Shown here piece after piece: positions 8,909 through 18,035 of a stretch of DNA of 64,000 bases. Every line of letters begins with the position of its first letter. The first letter of the stretch is position 1. The notes below the pieces were generated by a model, which searched no databases, was not told where the DNA came from, and saw nothing but the letters and a program-made list of their open reading frames with translations. Source of the stretch: Brevibacterium permense (lineage in GTDB: Bacteria > Actinomycetota > Actinomycetes > Actinomycetales > Brevibacteriaceae). Both the position numbers and the translations under genes were made by a program. The DNA lies in assembly GCF_025506275.1 (NCBI RefSeq), contig NZ_QYCP01000082.1:1-64000 (forward strand), written 5' to 3'.

Positions 8909-9639
8909 TCATTCTGGGCATCGACACCTCGCAGTCGGCCTCCGTGGCCCTCGTGGATACGGACACCGGTTCGATCATCGCCGCCGCACAGGCCGATGAC
9001 CAGCGTCGACACGTCGAGTTCATCGGTCCCGCGCTCGCCGACGTGCTTGCCTCAGATGTCCGACCCGAACTCGTCGTCGTCGGCATCGGACCGGGTCCCT
9101 TCACCGGACTGCGGGTGGGCATCGCCGCCGGAATCGCCGTCGGTCAGGCCCGCGGGATCCCCGTCAGGGGACTGCTGTCTCAACACGCGATCGCCGAAGA
9201 GTTCGTGCGCCGTGCAGAAGGCTCATCAGCGCCTGCTTCGGAGGTCTCCGCCACCGCGGGGAACGAATCCGGTCGCCCCGTCCTCATCGCCTCGGACGCT
9301 CGTCGCAAAGAGGTCTATTTCAGCGTCTATGAATCCGCCGACGCCACGTTGAGCGCCGGACCGTTCGTGGCGAAACCGGCCGAGGTCGCCTCGGTCCTCG
9401 CTGACAACGGCTTTCGGTTAGAGATGACCGAGGAGAAGCTCGGTCGCGGGTTCCTCCTCTACCCGGACATCCTCGGAGCGTCGAGTGCCGAGTCGATCAC
9501 CGATCCTCGCGCCGAATACCTCGCGCTGGCCGCGGCACGGGAAATCGCCGGCGGCGGAGAACTGAGCGAACCGATCCCCGAGTACCTGCGCGAACCCGAC
9601 GCGAAGGCGACCCCGGTGCGTGAGAGCTCTCTGAGATGA
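8905..9639 (+). CDS. tsaB: tRNA threonylcarbamoyladenosine biosynthesis protein TsaB
   Basis: ASKHA-fold scaffold that heterodimerises with TsaD for t6A synthesis. It begins MIILGIDTSQSASVAL and contains GIGPGPFTGLRVG, the family signature. The 244-residue length is normal. The ATG overlaps the tsaE stop, and the stop overlaps the rimI start, so alr-tsaE-tsaB-rimI is almost certainly one operon. Confidence 0.94.
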   Translation: MIILGIDTSQSASVALVDTDTGSIIAAAQADDQRRHVEFIGPALADVLASDVRPELVVVGIGPGPFTGLRVGIAAGIAVGQARGIPVRGLLSQHAIAEEFVRRAEGSSAPASEVSATAGNESGRPVLIASDARRKEVYFSVYESADATLSAGPFVAKPAEVASVLADNGFRLEMTEEKLGRGFLLYPDILGASSAESITDPRAEYLALAAAREIAGGGELSEPIPEYLREPDAKATPVRESSLR

Positions 9640-10088
9640 CCTCGACGACCATCGCGGAGCTTCCCTGGTGGGACCTCGCCGAGGTGGCCGACCACGATGA
9701 GGCGATCTTCGGCCCGACCGCGTGGACGCTCGGCTATTACTGGTCGGTGAAGGCACAGAACGGCACGGTCATGCTCGCCGCCAGGACAGCCTCGGTGGGA
9801 GACCTGGCAGGGTGGATCGTCATGTCAGGGGCCGGCGCAGAAGCCGACGTGATGACGATCGCCACCACCGAGGCGGCACGCGGCAAGGGAATCGGCCGCG
9901 ACCTGCTGCAGGCAGGAATCGATTGGGCGAAGGACCGCGGCTGCGAGGTCGTCCACCTCGAGGTCGATGAACGCAATGCCGCGGCGCTGGGGATGTACGC
10001 ATCCTTCGGATTCGAGGAATGGGGCCGGCGCCCGGACTACTATCCGGGTGCGGCAGGAATTCTCATGCGTCTGCGGGTCGGCGACTAG
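9636..10088 (+). CDS. rimI: Ribosomal protein S18-alanine N-acetyltransferase family protein
   Basis: GNAT enzyme of 150 residues placed directly after tsaB, the classic position of RimI. The acetyl-CoA loop is seen in ARGKGIGRDLLQ, followed by LEVDERNAAALGMYASFGF and PDYYPG, which match RimI closely. The substrate (S18 N-terminus or another protein N-terminus) is inferred. Its TAG stop shares the CTAG tetramer at 10085-10088 with the stop of the opposing heme oxygenase gene. Confidence 0.9.
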   Translation: MTSTTIAELPWWDLAEVADHDEAIFGPTAWTLGYYWSVKAQNGTVMLAARTASVGDLAGWIVMSGAGAEADVMTIATTEAARGKGIGRDLLQAGIDWAKDRGCEVVHLEVDERNAAALGMYASFGFEEWGRRPDYYPGAAGILMRLRVGD

Positions 10089-10723
10089 GCGACCGGAACC
10101 GTGCGCAGCTCGGTCGCCTCGGTGAGGTCGACGAGCAGTGCTCCGTTGAGGCGGAAGGCCTCCATCGTCTCGTCGATGACCATCTGCTCATCGCCGCCGG
10201 TCGCCGCCACCTGGTCGAGGCGGCTGCGGTAGACATCCTTGTACGGCTTGGTCTTGCCGATCTCCGCGAAGTCCCACATCGTCAGCGAGGTCGCCGGCAG
10301 ACCGTAGTGCCGGCCCATGAGAGTGCCGATCGCCTGACCGCCGGAGAGGTCGCCGAGGTAGCGCGTGTAGTGGTGAGCGATGACCTGCTCGGCTCGGTCG
10401 AGGCCTTGCAGATGAGCGGCATAGGCGCTGGCGCCGGGCATCACAGGCAGCTCGACGCCGTCGAGTGCGGCCAGGTCGGCGGCGATGCGTTCGGCCCGGA
10501 ACAGATCGGCGTCGAAGAACGGCGTGAAGACCGCATTGTCGGCGAACTCCCGCGATTTGGACTCGAGCACTCCGTAGATGACGTCGTACTGCTTGAGCAG
10601 GAGAGCGTAGGCACTGGAATCGAGCCGTCCTTCCATGAGGTCGACCATGAACGTGGTGTGCTCGACCTCGTCGTGGATGGTGGCGGTGCCGGCCTTGAGG
10701 CGAGCGGAGAACGGTTCAGACAT
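10085..10723 (-). CDS. Heme oxygenase (biliverdin-producing, HmuO-like)
   Basis: Degrades heme to biliverdin, CO and iron in the cytoplasm, so that heme can serve as an iron source. The 212-residue product has the proximal histidine near position 16 (TATIHDEVEHTTFM) and the distal-helix signature YLGDLSGGQAIG. The ATG at 10723 follows a CCAAGGAAACATC-type ribosome site; the open frame upstream reads through the promoter. A DtxR/IdeR-like box lies 79 bp upstream, so iron repression is likely. It interrupts the usual rimI-tsaD adjacency. Confidence 0.93.
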   Translation of the reverse strand: MSEPFSARLKAGTATIHDEVEHTTFMVDLMEGRLDSSAYALLLKQYDVIYGVLESKSREFADNAVFTPFFDADLFRAERIAADLAALDGVELPVMPGASAYAAHLQGLDRAEQVIAHHYTRYLGDLSGGQAIGTLMGRHYGLPATSLTMWDFAEIGKTKPYKDVYRSRLDQVAATGGDEQMVIDETMEAFRLNGALLVDLTEATELRTVPVA

Positions 10724-10801
10724 GATGTTTCCTTGGAGGAGTGCGGCCAATCGAATGCTGATCTGCCGCCGAGGTGGTGTGATCGGCATCATTCCGTGTC
10801 T

Positions 10802-10820
10802 ATAGCTTAGCCTAACCTGA
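10802..10820. promoter_or_regulatory. DtxR/IdeR-like iron box
   Basis: On the minus strand the site reads TCAGGTTAGGCTAAGCTAT. It matches 15 of 19 positions of the DtxR/IdeR consensus (TTAGGTTAGCCTAACCTAA as I remember it). It lies between the heme oxygenase start (10723) and the divergent aldo/keto reductase start (10879) and could repress either or both when iron is plentiful. Confidence 0.75.
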
Positions 10821-10878
10821 GTTCCGAGAGGCGGTCCGGCCCCGAAGCCGTGGAGGTCAAAAGGGTAGTCTGGAGGGT

Positions 10879-11826
10879 ATGACACGTGTGCAACTGGCAG
10901 ATACCGATCTCTTCGTCCACCCTCTTCAGTTGGGCGGCAACCCCTTCGGCTGGGGCGCGGATCGGGATCAGAGCTTCGCCGTCCTCGACGCCTACGCCGA
11001 GGCCGGTGGAAACTTCATCGACACCGCCGATGCGTACTCGGCCTGGGTCGAGGGGAACTCGGGCGGAGAGTCCGAGACGATCATCGGCGAATGGATGAAG
11101 GCGCGCGGCAATCGCGACGACATGGTCATCGCGACGAAGGTCGGCATGCACCCGAAGGGCCGCGGCCTCGACCCGGCGAACATCCGCAACTGCGTCGATG
11201 CTTCGCTGCGCCGACTCGGCACCGACCGCATCGACGTCTACTACGCGCATAGAGACGATGACGACGTCGACCAGGTCGCGGTCGCCGAGACCTTCGACGC
11301 GCTCGTCCGCTCCGGCAAGGTCAGCTACCTCGGAGCATCGAACTTCAGTCTCGAACGACTGCAGAAGGCACGGAAGATCTCGACGAAGTTCTCCCTGGCC
11401 TGCTACCGAGTCGTCCAGGACCGGTTCAACCTCGTCTCGCGTTCCGCAGTCGATCCGCAGAAGCAGGCGTACCTGCGATCTGAGGGGATGGCCGAACTGC
11501 CCTTCCACTCACTGGCCTCCGGGTTCCTTACCGGCAAGCACACCGGCGGCGACGCCACCGGAAGCGTGCGCGGTGACCGTGTGGCCGATTTCGTCGACGA
11601 CCAGAAGGCCCTCGGCGCCCTTGAGGTCCTCCACGATGTCGCGGCCGACCACGAGGCGTCGATGACGGCCACGGCCATCGCCTGGCAGCTCACGCACGAT
11701 TTCATCCCCTCGACCATCGCCTCGGCGCGGGTGCCTGAGCAGCTCACCGAGCTGCTCGCCGGCATGGAGATGCAGCTGAGTCCAGAAGAGAAGACCGCCC
11801 TCGACGGAGCCTGGGTGGAAGCATGA
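10879..11826 (+). CDS. Aldo/keto reductase
   Basis: NADPH-dependent oxidoreductase of the (beta/alpha)8 AKR superfamily, 315 residues; the substrate is unknown. Catalytic residues can be placed: Asp48 and Tyr53 in FIDTADAYSAW, Lys in VIATKVGMH and His in YYAHRDDDD. It is divergent from the heme oxygenase gene with the iron box in between. The stop overlaps the start of the next gene (ATGA), so it is translationally coupled with the SRPBCC protein. Confidence 0.9.
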   Translation: MTRVQLADTDLFVHPLQLGGNPFGWGADRDQSFAVLDAYAEAGGNFIDTADAYSAWVEGNSGGESETIIGEWMKARGNRDDMVIATKVGMHPKGRGLDPANIRNCVDASLRRLGTDRIDVYYAHRDDDDVDQVAVAETFDALVRSGKVSYLGASNFSLERLQKARKISTKFSLACYRVVQDRFNLVSRSAVDPQKQAYLRSEGMAELPFHSLASGFLTGKHTGGDATGSVRGDRVADFVDDQKALGALEVLHDVAADHEASMTATAIAWQLTHDFIPSTIASARVPEQLTELLAGMEMQLSPEEKTALDGAWVEA

Positions 11827-12398
11827 GCGCAACCAGCCCCCGCCTGGTCACCTGGGAGAACGGCACCGACCTCGTCATCGAGCTGCTCCTGGGGTGCGAC
11901 GTCGAAACGGTGTGGAGCGCACTGACCGATTCGGACAGTGCGCGGACATGGTTCGCACCGTTCCGCCTCGGCGAGGAATCGGCGGATGCGGAGGATGATC
12001 CCGACGTACCTGCGTCCCGTCCGATCACCTTCGAGCTCGAGGACGCCGATCTGGACGGCGCGGTGCTCAGCTGCGAGGAGTACGACCACGTGCTGCTCGA
12101 ACTCGAGACCTTCGGAGTGATGGGGATCCGGCTGCTGCCGGTCGAAGGAGAGTCGGGTGATGAGACCCTGCTCGTGTTCACCCACACCGCCCCCGACGTC
12201 GACTCTGCTCGCTCCCAGGCCGCCGATTTCGGACCCATGTGGGACACCCACCTGCGCCTGTTCGCCCGGGCCCTCGGCCTCGACGTCGCCGAGGCGACCG
12301 AACCCGAACTCGACGCGGTCTACGCCAACCTTGCCCTTGAGATTGCGGATTCCGGGGACGGTGTGGGAGCTGCCTCGGCTGACGGGGCCGAATCATGA
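11823..12398 (+). CDS. SRPBCC/AHSA1-like domain protein
   Basis: A 191-residue protein that fits the START/SRPBCC ligand-binding fold: it opens with [27 protein letters not shown]-type helix-grip sequence and ends with [16 protein letters not shown], typical of AHSA1 or Aha1-like proteins. No ligand or partner is known. It is acidic and sits between an aldo/keto reductase and tsaD with ATGA overlaps at both ends, so it is co-expressed with them. Confidence 0.7.
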   Translation: MSATSPRLVTWENGTDLVIELLLGCDVETVWSALTDSDSARTWFAPFRLGEESADAEDDPDVPASRPITFELEDADLDGAVLSCEEYDHVLLELETFGVMGIRLLPVEGESGDETLLVFTHTAPDVDSARSQAADFGPMWDTHLRLFARALGLDVAEATEPELDAVYANLALEIADSGDGVGAASADGAES

Positions 12399-13474
12399 GC
12401 GAACCTCTCGTCCTCGGCATCGAATCCTCATGCGATGAGACCGGGGTGGGCATCGTCCGCGGGCGCACGCTGCTGACGAACACCGTGTCCTCGTCGATGG
12501 ACGAACACGTCCGCTTCGGCGGGGTCGTGCCGGAAGTCGCCTCCCGCGCCCATGTGCAGGCCATCGGCCCGGCCATCGCCTCGGCGTGTGCGACCGCCGA
12601 GGTGGAGCTGGCCGACATCGACGCCATCGCAGTCACCGCCGGGCCGGGGCTCTCCGGTGCACTCATGGTCGGGGTCGGTGCGGCCAAGGGGCTTGCCGCG
12701 GCGTTGAACAGGCCGCTCTACGGAGTGAATCATCTGGCCGCGCATGTGGCTGTCGACCTCGTCGCCGAGGACATCGACGGATTGACCACGCCGACCATCG
12801 CCCTGCTCGTCTCGGGTGGGCACACTGAGATCCTGCGCATCGGCGACGTTGTCGACGACATCGAACTCCTCGGCGCCACCATCGACGATGCCGCAGGTGA
12901 GGCCTTCGACAAGACCGCGCGGCTGCTGGGACTCAACTATCCTGGAGGCCCGAACATCTCGAAGGCGGCTCTCGGCCTGCTCGACGGCACCGGAGTCCCC
13001 GGCGACCGGAATGCCGTGAAGTTTCCGCGCGGACTCGCGAAGAAGCAGGACCTCCGTGACCCCGAGCGCCGGTATAACTTCTCGTTCTCCGGGCTGAAGA
13101 CCGCGGCCCTGCGCGAGGTGACGAAGGCGGAGACTCTGGGCACGGACCTGCGGGTGGCCGATATCGCCGCCGGGTTCGAAGATGCCGTCGTCGACGTCCT
13201 CGTGACCAAGACTCTGCTCGCGGCATCCGACACGGGCATCAACCATGTCGTCCTCGGCGGGGGAGTGGCCGCGAATACGCACCTGCGTGAAGTCTTGGCC
13301 GCTCGCTGTGCCGAGGCGGGCGTGACTCTGCGGGTGCCGCCTTTGAAGATCTGCACTGACAACGGAGCCATGGTCGCAGCTCTCGGCGCGGAGCTCGTCT
13401 CCCGCGGAATCGGGCCGAGCGACCTGTCCTTCGCCGCCGTCTCCTCATTGGACGTCGATCATGTCCTCGTCTGA
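12395..13474 (+). CDS. tsaD: tRNA N6-adenosine threonylcarbamoyltransferase TsaD
   Basis: Transfers the threonylcarbamoyl group to A37 of tRNA. It begins [17 protein letters not shown], contains the metal-binding NHLAAH motif, SGGHTE and [11 protein letters not shown], all diagnostic. Length is 359 residues. The start overlaps the SRPBCC gene (ATGA), and the last 14 bases overlap the Nudix gene. Unlike in most relatives, tsaD is not directly after rimI. Confidence 0.96.
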   Translation: MSEPLVLGIESSCDETGVGIVRGRTLLTNTVSSSMDEHVRFGGVVPEVASRAHVQAIGPAIASACATAEVELADIDAIAVTAGPGLSGALMVGVGAAKGLAAALNRPLYGVNHLAAHVAVDLVAEDIDGLTTPTIALLVSGGHTEILRIGDVVDDIELLGATIDDAAGEAFDKTARLLGLNYPGGPNISKAALGLLDGTGVPGDRNAVKFPRGLAKKQDLRDPERRYNFSFSGLKTAALREVTKAETLGTDLRVADIAAGFEDAVVDVLVTKTLLAASDTGINHVVLGGGVAANTHLREVLAARCAEAGVTLRVPPLKICTDNGAMVAALGAELVSRGIGPSDLSFAAVSSLDVDHVLV

Positions 13475-14015
13475 GAACGGCCCGAACAGTGCCGCCGAGC
13501 GGAACGCGCAGGCGGCGAAGTCCACGCGTCTGCCCGACGGTCGGCCGCCTCGGCGATCGGGTGATGGCTGGACGTACGGGTCCGATGGGAAGAAGCACTG
13601 GGGTCTCAACGGGGCCGCGGGGCTCATGCTCGTCGACCCCGATCGCGGTGTGCTCATGCAGCACCGGGCACTGTGGTCGGTCGAGGGCGGAACCTGGGGC
13701 TTCCCCGGCGGAGCCCGGGACATGGGCGAGTCGGCCGTCGACGCCGCGGTCCGGGAGTCATGGGAAGAGGCCGGGGTGCCGGACCAGGACGGGTCGGGCA
13801 TCGAGATCCTCGAGACGCATGTCCTCGACCTCGATACCTGGAGCTACACAACAGTGATCGCGACGACTCTGCGCCGCTTCGACGCCGTCATCAACGACCC
13901 CGAGAGCATCCAACTGTCGTGGGTGCCACTCGATGAGCTCGACGACTATGAGCTGCACCCTGGAGTCGCCTCGGCACTGCCGACGCTGTTGGAGCTGCTG
14001 CGCCCCCACCTGTGA
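13461..14015 (+). CDS. Nudix hydrolase
   Basis: A 184-residue pyrophosphohydrolase. The full Nudix box (GX5EX7REUXEEXGU) is present around residues 73-95, starting GGARDMGES and ending SWEEAGV. The substrate (an NDP-sugar, oxidised nucleotide or other) is unknown. It starts inside the end of tsaD in another frame, so it is likely translated by coupling. About 30 N-terminal residues are polar and probably flexible. Confidence 0.88.
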   Translation: MSSSENGPNSAAERNAQAAKSTRLPDGRPPRRSGDGWTYGSDGKKHWGLNGAAGLMLVDPDRGVLMQHRALWSVEGGTWGFPGGARDMGESAVDAAVRESWEEAGVPDQDGSGIEILETHVLDLDTWSYTTVIATTLRRFDAVINDPESIQLSWVPLDELDDYELHPGVASALPTLLELLRPHL

Positions 14016-14260
14016 GCCGGGTGGGGTGGCTGGCGCGAAATAGTGGTCACTTTCGGATGCTGAGCTGAATTGAGGTCAGCAACGGATACTTTCGGGGCTC
14101 AGAAATGTCCGATTGCGACCTAAGTTTGAGGGGCAGTGTTCGTTGGCGACCTCAAGGTGCAGGCTCGGGCTAAGGAGAGTGGGGAATCGGTCCCAGCCCG
14201 AGCAGCCCGGCGGCACAGCAGTGACTCGACACTCAGCTCGAATCTCGATGTACAGCTGGG
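14016..14260. terminator. Intergenic region with a 9-bp stem between convergent genes
   Basis: GCTCGGGCT (14163-14171) and AGCCCGAGC (14195-14203) form a perfect 9-bp stem around a 23-base loop that can itself pair partly. No T tract follows. It lies between the Nudix gene and the opposing GCS2 gene and may end transcription from either. The rest of the gap holds no gene I can support. Confidence 0.4.
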
Positions 14261-15388
14261 TCAGCTGTAGGAGTTTCGGAGGTCGGCGATGAGCGAGCGG
14301 GTCACCTCGGTGAGCGAGCCCGTGGTGCCGAAGACCTTCTGCAGACGCTGATAGGGCACGCCACGTTCGATGATCGAGGTGATCGAGCGCAGTTCCTCGA
14401 CGCAGCCGAGGCGTTCGGCCACGGGCATCAGGCGTTCGATCTCATCGGCGAGGCATTCGGTGACGAGACGCTCGTCGGCCGCGGCGTTCTCGATGATGAT
14501 TGCATCCATGCCGTAGCGGGCGGCGCGCCATTTGTTCTCGTTGTGGAACCAATCGGGCATCGTCGGCAGGGTCTCACCGGCGTCGAGGCGCTCGGACATG
14601 TCGTCGACGAGGCACTGGATGAACGCGGTGACAGCGAGGATCTCCTCGAGGGTCGGCAGTCCGTCGCAGACGCGGACCTCGACGGTGCCCCAGTGCGGTG
14701 CGGGGCGGATGTCCCAGCGGATCTCGTTGATGTTGTCGATGATCCCGGTGGTGAGCATATCGTCGACATACTTCTCGTAGTCAGCCCACGCATCGAACTG
14801 GAAGGGCAGCCCCGCCGTCGGCAGCTGCTGGAACATCATCGCCCGGTTCGAGGCATAGCCGGTGTCCGTGCCGCCCCAGAACGGAGACGACGCGGACAGT
14901 GCCTGCAAGTGCGGGACATAGGCGAGCAGTGCGTTGACGATCGGCAGCACCTTGTCGCGTGAGTCGATGCCGACGTGGACGTGGACACCGAAGATCAGCA
15001 TGTTCCGACCCCACCACTGGGTGCGATCGACGAGTTCGAGATAGCGGTCCTTCGCCCGGACCTCCTGCGACTGCCACTGCGCGAACGGGTGGGTGCCCGC
15101 CGACATCAGTTCGACGCCGCGGTGCTCGGTCAGCTTCCGCAGCGCCCCGATGGAGGTGGCCAGATCCTCGGCGACGGTCGACACCTGTCTGTGCACGCCG
15201 GTGACGAGTTCGAGGGTGTTCGTCAGCATCTCGCCGACGATGTGCTTCTCGAACTCGGGCGCATGCTCGGCCACATCGGCCAACAGAGTCTCGGCAGCCG
15301 GGGTCAGATCCAGGCTGCGAGAATCCAGCAGAGCCAGTTCCCACTCGACACCAAGGGTGGAGCGGGGAGAGCGTGCGAAATCGACCAT
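14261..15388 (-). CDS. Carboxylate-amine ligase of the glutamate-cysteine ligase GCS2/YbdK family
   Basis: ATP-grasp-like ligase of 375 residues that joins an amine to a carboxylate, classically gamma-glutamylcysteine formation. It opens with STLGVEWELALLDSRSLDL and contains FGVHVHVGID and PHWGTVEVRVCDGLPT, typical of the YbdK branch. Actinobacteria of this type use mycothiol rather than glutathione, so a role other than glutathione synthesis is plausible. The ATG at 15388 was chosen because the family core starts within ten residues; the upstream frame is GC-rich noise. Confidence 0.9.
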   Translation of the reverse strand: MVDFARSPRSTLGVEWELALLDSRSLDLTPAAETLLADVAEHAPEFEKHIVGEMLTNTLELVTGVHRQVSTVAEDLATSIGALRKLTEHRGVELMSAGTHPFAQWQSQEVRAKDRYLELVDRTQWWGRNMLIFGVHVHVGIDSRDKVLPIVNALLAYVPHLQALSASSPFWGGTDTGYASNRAMMFQQLPTAGLPFQFDAWADYEKYVDDMLTTGIIDNINEIRWDIRPAPHWGTVEVRVCDGLPTLEEILAVTAFIQCLVDDMSERLDAGETLPTMPDWFHNENKWRAARYGMDAIIIENAAADERLVTECLADEIERLMPVAERLGCVEELRSITSIIERGVPYQRLQKVFGTTGSLTEVTRSLIADLRNSYS

Positions 15389-15559
15389 GGTCCGATCATA
15401 AACGCGCACGCCCGATTCCCCGGACTCAGCGGCGACTTTCGAGCTGTGTGATGCTCCCCATTCCCTCCCCGAGGCGGCGCAGGATTCCCCCACCGAGGCG
15501 GCCCTGCCGTCCCGGGGTGCGCTCGCCTTCGTCGCCCCGCCGGTCACGCGGCGCACCGA
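15389..15559. other. Intergenic DNA with two GCCGAGGCGG-type motifs
   Basis: No gene is supported. Motif copies lie at 15468-15479 and 15492-15503. The stretch separates the GCS2 gene from gene fragments of a decayed polyol locus. Confidence 0.4.
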
Positions 15560-15710
15560 TCACGCGGCGCGGCGTGCGACCTCGGCCAATCGGCTGCCCG
15601 AATCGGTGTCGAAGAGGTGCAGGCGCCCGGCGTCGGGAACGACGCGCACGGTGTTCCCGCGACGGATCGTCGACCGACCGGCGACACGCGCCACCACTGT
15701 CTTCTCGCCC
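15560..15710 (-). pseudogene. Fragment: C-terminal TOBE end of a sugar ABC transporter ATPase
   Basis: About 45 codons read like the C-terminus of MalK/UgpC-type ATPases: VVARVAGRS, then RRGNTVRVVPD, GRLHLFDTDSGSRL and a normal stop. The rest of the ATPase (Walker A, signature, Walker B) is missing. It is therefore a 3' remnant. It belongs with the SorC-like and mannitol dehydrogenase fragments next to it and suggests a lost polyol uptake operon. Confidence 0.6.
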
Positions 15711-15731
15711 GAGCCCAGGCCCGCTCGACCG

Positions 15732-15869
15732 TGCCCAGGAAGCCACAGAGACCACGGCAAGATCGAGGTCATCGGCGGAGGCCAAGGTCCCGGAGATCTC
15801 GGGCAGTGCCCGCAGGTCAGCAGCGGTTCCCGCCTCGGTGACGAGCAGCGGGGCGGGCAGGCGGACCAT
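15732..15869 (-). pseudogene. Fragment: sugar-binding domain of a SorC-family regulator
   Basis: About 45 codons on the minus strand (RLPAPLLVTEAGTAADL, then RALPEISGTLASADDLDLAVVS) resemble the effector domain of SorC/DeoR-like polyol regulators, where a region reading LPAP...LR..P.I...L..A...D.A.VGIG is conserved. No DNA-binding domain is encoded nearby and the frame is not closed by a sensible start or stop. I read it as an internal relic; the family call is from pattern memory. Confidence 0.4.
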
Positions 15870-16233
15870 GCTGACGGCCGAATCCTCCGACCGGATCCCC
15901 AAATGGCTTCTGCCCGTCGTCAAAGACAACCTCGCCTCGGGCCATCCGATCGAGGTGGCCGCGGCGATCTGCGCCTCGTGGGCCCGGTACGCCGAAGGAC
16001 ATGATGAGACCGGCGGTCGGTTCACCATCGTCGACCGCTATGCGAAGGAACTGCAGGCGGTTGCCGCGACACAGGAAGACGACCCGCTGGCGTTCGTCCG
16101 ACAGGAACAGTTCTTCGGACCGCTCGTCGAGGAGTCGAGGTCCACTGAACCCTATCTCAAGGCACTGACATCGCTGCACGAACGGGGAGCGAAGGAGACC
16201 GCCCGCCGCCTGGCCGTCCACGAAGAACTCTGA
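15868..16233 (+). pseudogene. Fragment: C-terminal domain of a mannitol/polyol dehydrogenase
   Basis: The last about 117 codons match the C-terminus of long-chain mannitol 2-dehydrogenases: DRIPKWLLPVVKDNLASG, AICASWARYAEGHDE and GPLVEESRSTEPYL. The N-terminal NAD-binding Rossmann domain (about 350 residues) is absent, so the gene is truncated at its 5' side at the junction with the SorC-like fragment near 15870. An ATG at 15868 might allow a short product, but it would be inactive. The frame itself is intact to the stop, suggesting a fairly recent deletion. Confidence 0.7.
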
Positions 16234-16271
16234 ACAGGCGGCGTGCAGGCGGGAACGTCTAGCATGGAGAC

Positions 16272-17909
16272 ATGTTGCGTTCTCGCCTGAGCCTCCTGGC
16301 TCTGACCACGACTCTCGCGCTCGTCGGCTGTTCCGGCGGAGCGTCAGCCCCCGTACCCTCCACGGCCGGACAGAATTCCTCCGCCGATTCGGGTTCTCAG
16401 ACCCAAGCGCAGTCTGAAGCCCAGACCGAATCGTCCCTGGACAACCCCGCCGACGCCGATCCGGCCGGCTTCAAGGACGAAGCCGCGGACATCGTCGGAG
16501 ACTTCTCCGACGAGGAACTCGCCGGGTCCCTCATCATCGGCACCTGGGAAGGCACCGACACACAGACCCCGGTGGACATGATCAAGCAGAACCACCTCGG
16601 CGGGGTCATCGTCATGGGCTACAACCTGCAGGAGAACCCGACGAAGGACCAGGTCACGGAACTGACTGGTCAGATCTCCGCGGCACGGACGAAGGGTCAG
16701 CCCGTATCGATCGGCGTGGATCAGGAAGGTGGACCGGTGTCACGCCTCGGCACCGCAGCGCTGCCGTTCCCGCCGCTCATGGGCCTGGCCGCGACCGACG
16801 ATTCCGATCTCATCACCGACGCCACGACCGTGCAGGGGCGGGACCTCACCGACCTGGGCTTCACCATCGACTTCGCTCCGGACTCCGACGTCACGGTCGG
16901 GCCGAAGGACAAGGCGATCAATGTCCGCTCGGGCGGCACCGACCATGAGGACGTCGCCGAGGTCGTCGCCGACGCCGTCGAGGGATACCGGTCCGGTGGA
17001 GTGTCGAGCTCGGCGAAGCACTTCCCGGGGCACGGCCGCCTCGGCGTGGATTCGCATGAGAGTCTGCCGGTGTCGGAGAAATCGATCGAGGAGATGGAGG
17101 ACACGGACCTCCTGCCGTTCAAATCCGCGGTCGAGGCCGGAGTGCCGATGGTGATGATGGGCCATATCGGACTGCCCGATGCGAAGACCACTCCCGCGAC
17201 GCTGAACAAGAAGGCCTACTCCGCACTGCGGGAGACCCTCGACTATGACGGTGTCATCACCACGGATGCGCTGAACATGAAGGCTGTGCCGCAGAACCTC
17301 AAGGGCGGTGAGACGGTCAAGGCGCTCGCTGCCGGAGCCGATATCGCGCTCATGCCCCCGGATTCCGGTGCGGCACAGAAGGCGATTCTCAAGGCGGTGG
17401 GGGACGGGACGCTGACAAAGAAGGACCTCGTCGAGAAGTCCGAACGCGTCGTCGCCGCACAGTTGGCCACCGCCGAAGCCCAGAAGAGCGTGCAGGCCGG
17501 GGACTCCGGCGCCAAGGATCCGAAGAAGGTCCTCACGAAGGTCGCCGATCAGTCCCTCACCGTGCTCAAGGGCGAATGCTCCTTCGCAGGCACCGACTCG
17601 ATCTCGATCGTCGGCGGCAGCGACAAGGAGAAGGCGGCACTGAAGGAAGCAGCCGAGGACGAGGACCTCACCGTCGGATCCGGTGGAACCTCCGTGAGTC
17701 TGAGCCCGTCGACCTCCGCCGAGGTGGCCGTGGGCACCGCTGCTCCATGGACGATGCGCAGCACCTCGGCGAAGTCCGCCGTGACCGCGTACGACTCGAA
17801 CCCGTATGCACTGCGGGCCGTGGCGAAGTGGCTGAAGGGCGACCTCGAGGCATCGGGTCAGCTGCCTGCCGAATACGACGGCAGCGACAAGGCCCCCGAC
17901 TGCGGGTGA
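16272..17909 (+). CDS. nagZ: Glycoside hydrolase family 3 lipoprotein (NagZ-like beta-N-acetylhexosaminidase)
   Basis: A 545-residue surface lipoprotein that likely removes GlcNAc from muropeptides. The signal peptide ends in a lipobox with Cys20 (LALVGC), followed by a low-complexity Ser/Gln linker to about residue 60. The GH3 domain shows GVDQEGGPVSRL (148-159), the NagZ histidine loop KHFPGHG with DSHESLP (249-266) and the predicted nucleophile Asp332 in TTDALNM. A C-terminal domain of about 170 residues follows. It ends near an inverted repeat at 17976-18008 that may be a terminator. Confidence 0.9.
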   Translation: MLRSRLSLLALTTTLALVGCSGGASAPVPSTAGQNSSADSGSQTQAQSEAQTESSLDNPADADPAGFKDEAADIVGDFSDEELAGSLIIGTWEGTDTQTPVDMIKQNHLGGVIVMGYNLQENPTKDQVTELTGQISAARTKGQPVSIGVDQEGGPVSRLGTAALPFPPLMGLAATDDSDLITDATTVQGRDLTDLGFTIDFAPDSDVTVGPKDKAINVRSGGTDHEDVAEVVADAVEGYRSGGVSSSAKHFPGHGRLGVDSHESLPVSEKSIEEMEDTDLLPFKSAVEAGVPMVMMGHIGLPDAKTTPATLNKKAYSALRETLDYDGVITTDALNMKAVPQNLKGGETVKALAAGADIALMPPDSGAAQKAILKAVGDGTLTKKDLVEKSERVVAAQLATAEAQKSVQAGDSGAKDPKKVLTKVADQSLTVLKGECSFAGTDSISIVGGSDKEKAALKEAAEDEDLTVGSGGTSVSLSPSTSAEVAVGTAAPWTMRSTSAKSAVTAYDSNPYALRAVAKWLKGDLEASGQLPAEYDGSDKAPDCG

Positions 17910-17975
17910 CAACTAGGCAGCTGCGATCATGGCTGTGAACGAGCCAAGTTCGTGAACGAGCGGCTCACATAAGGA

Positions 17976-18008
17976 ATCCCCTCGTCGGCACAGTGCAGAC
18001 GAGGGGAT
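17976..18008. terminator. Bidirectional terminator-like hairpin
   Basis: ATCCCCTCGTC (17976-17986) pairs with GACGAGGGGAT (17998-18008) over a perfect 11-bp stem with an 11-base loop. It is placed between the convergent GH3 and NlpC/P60 genes. There is no T tract, as is common in high-GC actinobacteria. Confidence 0.65.
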
Positions 18009-18035
18009 CTCTGTGTGTTCGGTTCCGGGTGGGGC

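Noticed and set aside
15426-16028. A full-length minus-strand protein
   Set aside because: Only about 45 codons resemble a known family; the rest is a Arg-rich shadow of non-coding or other fragments.
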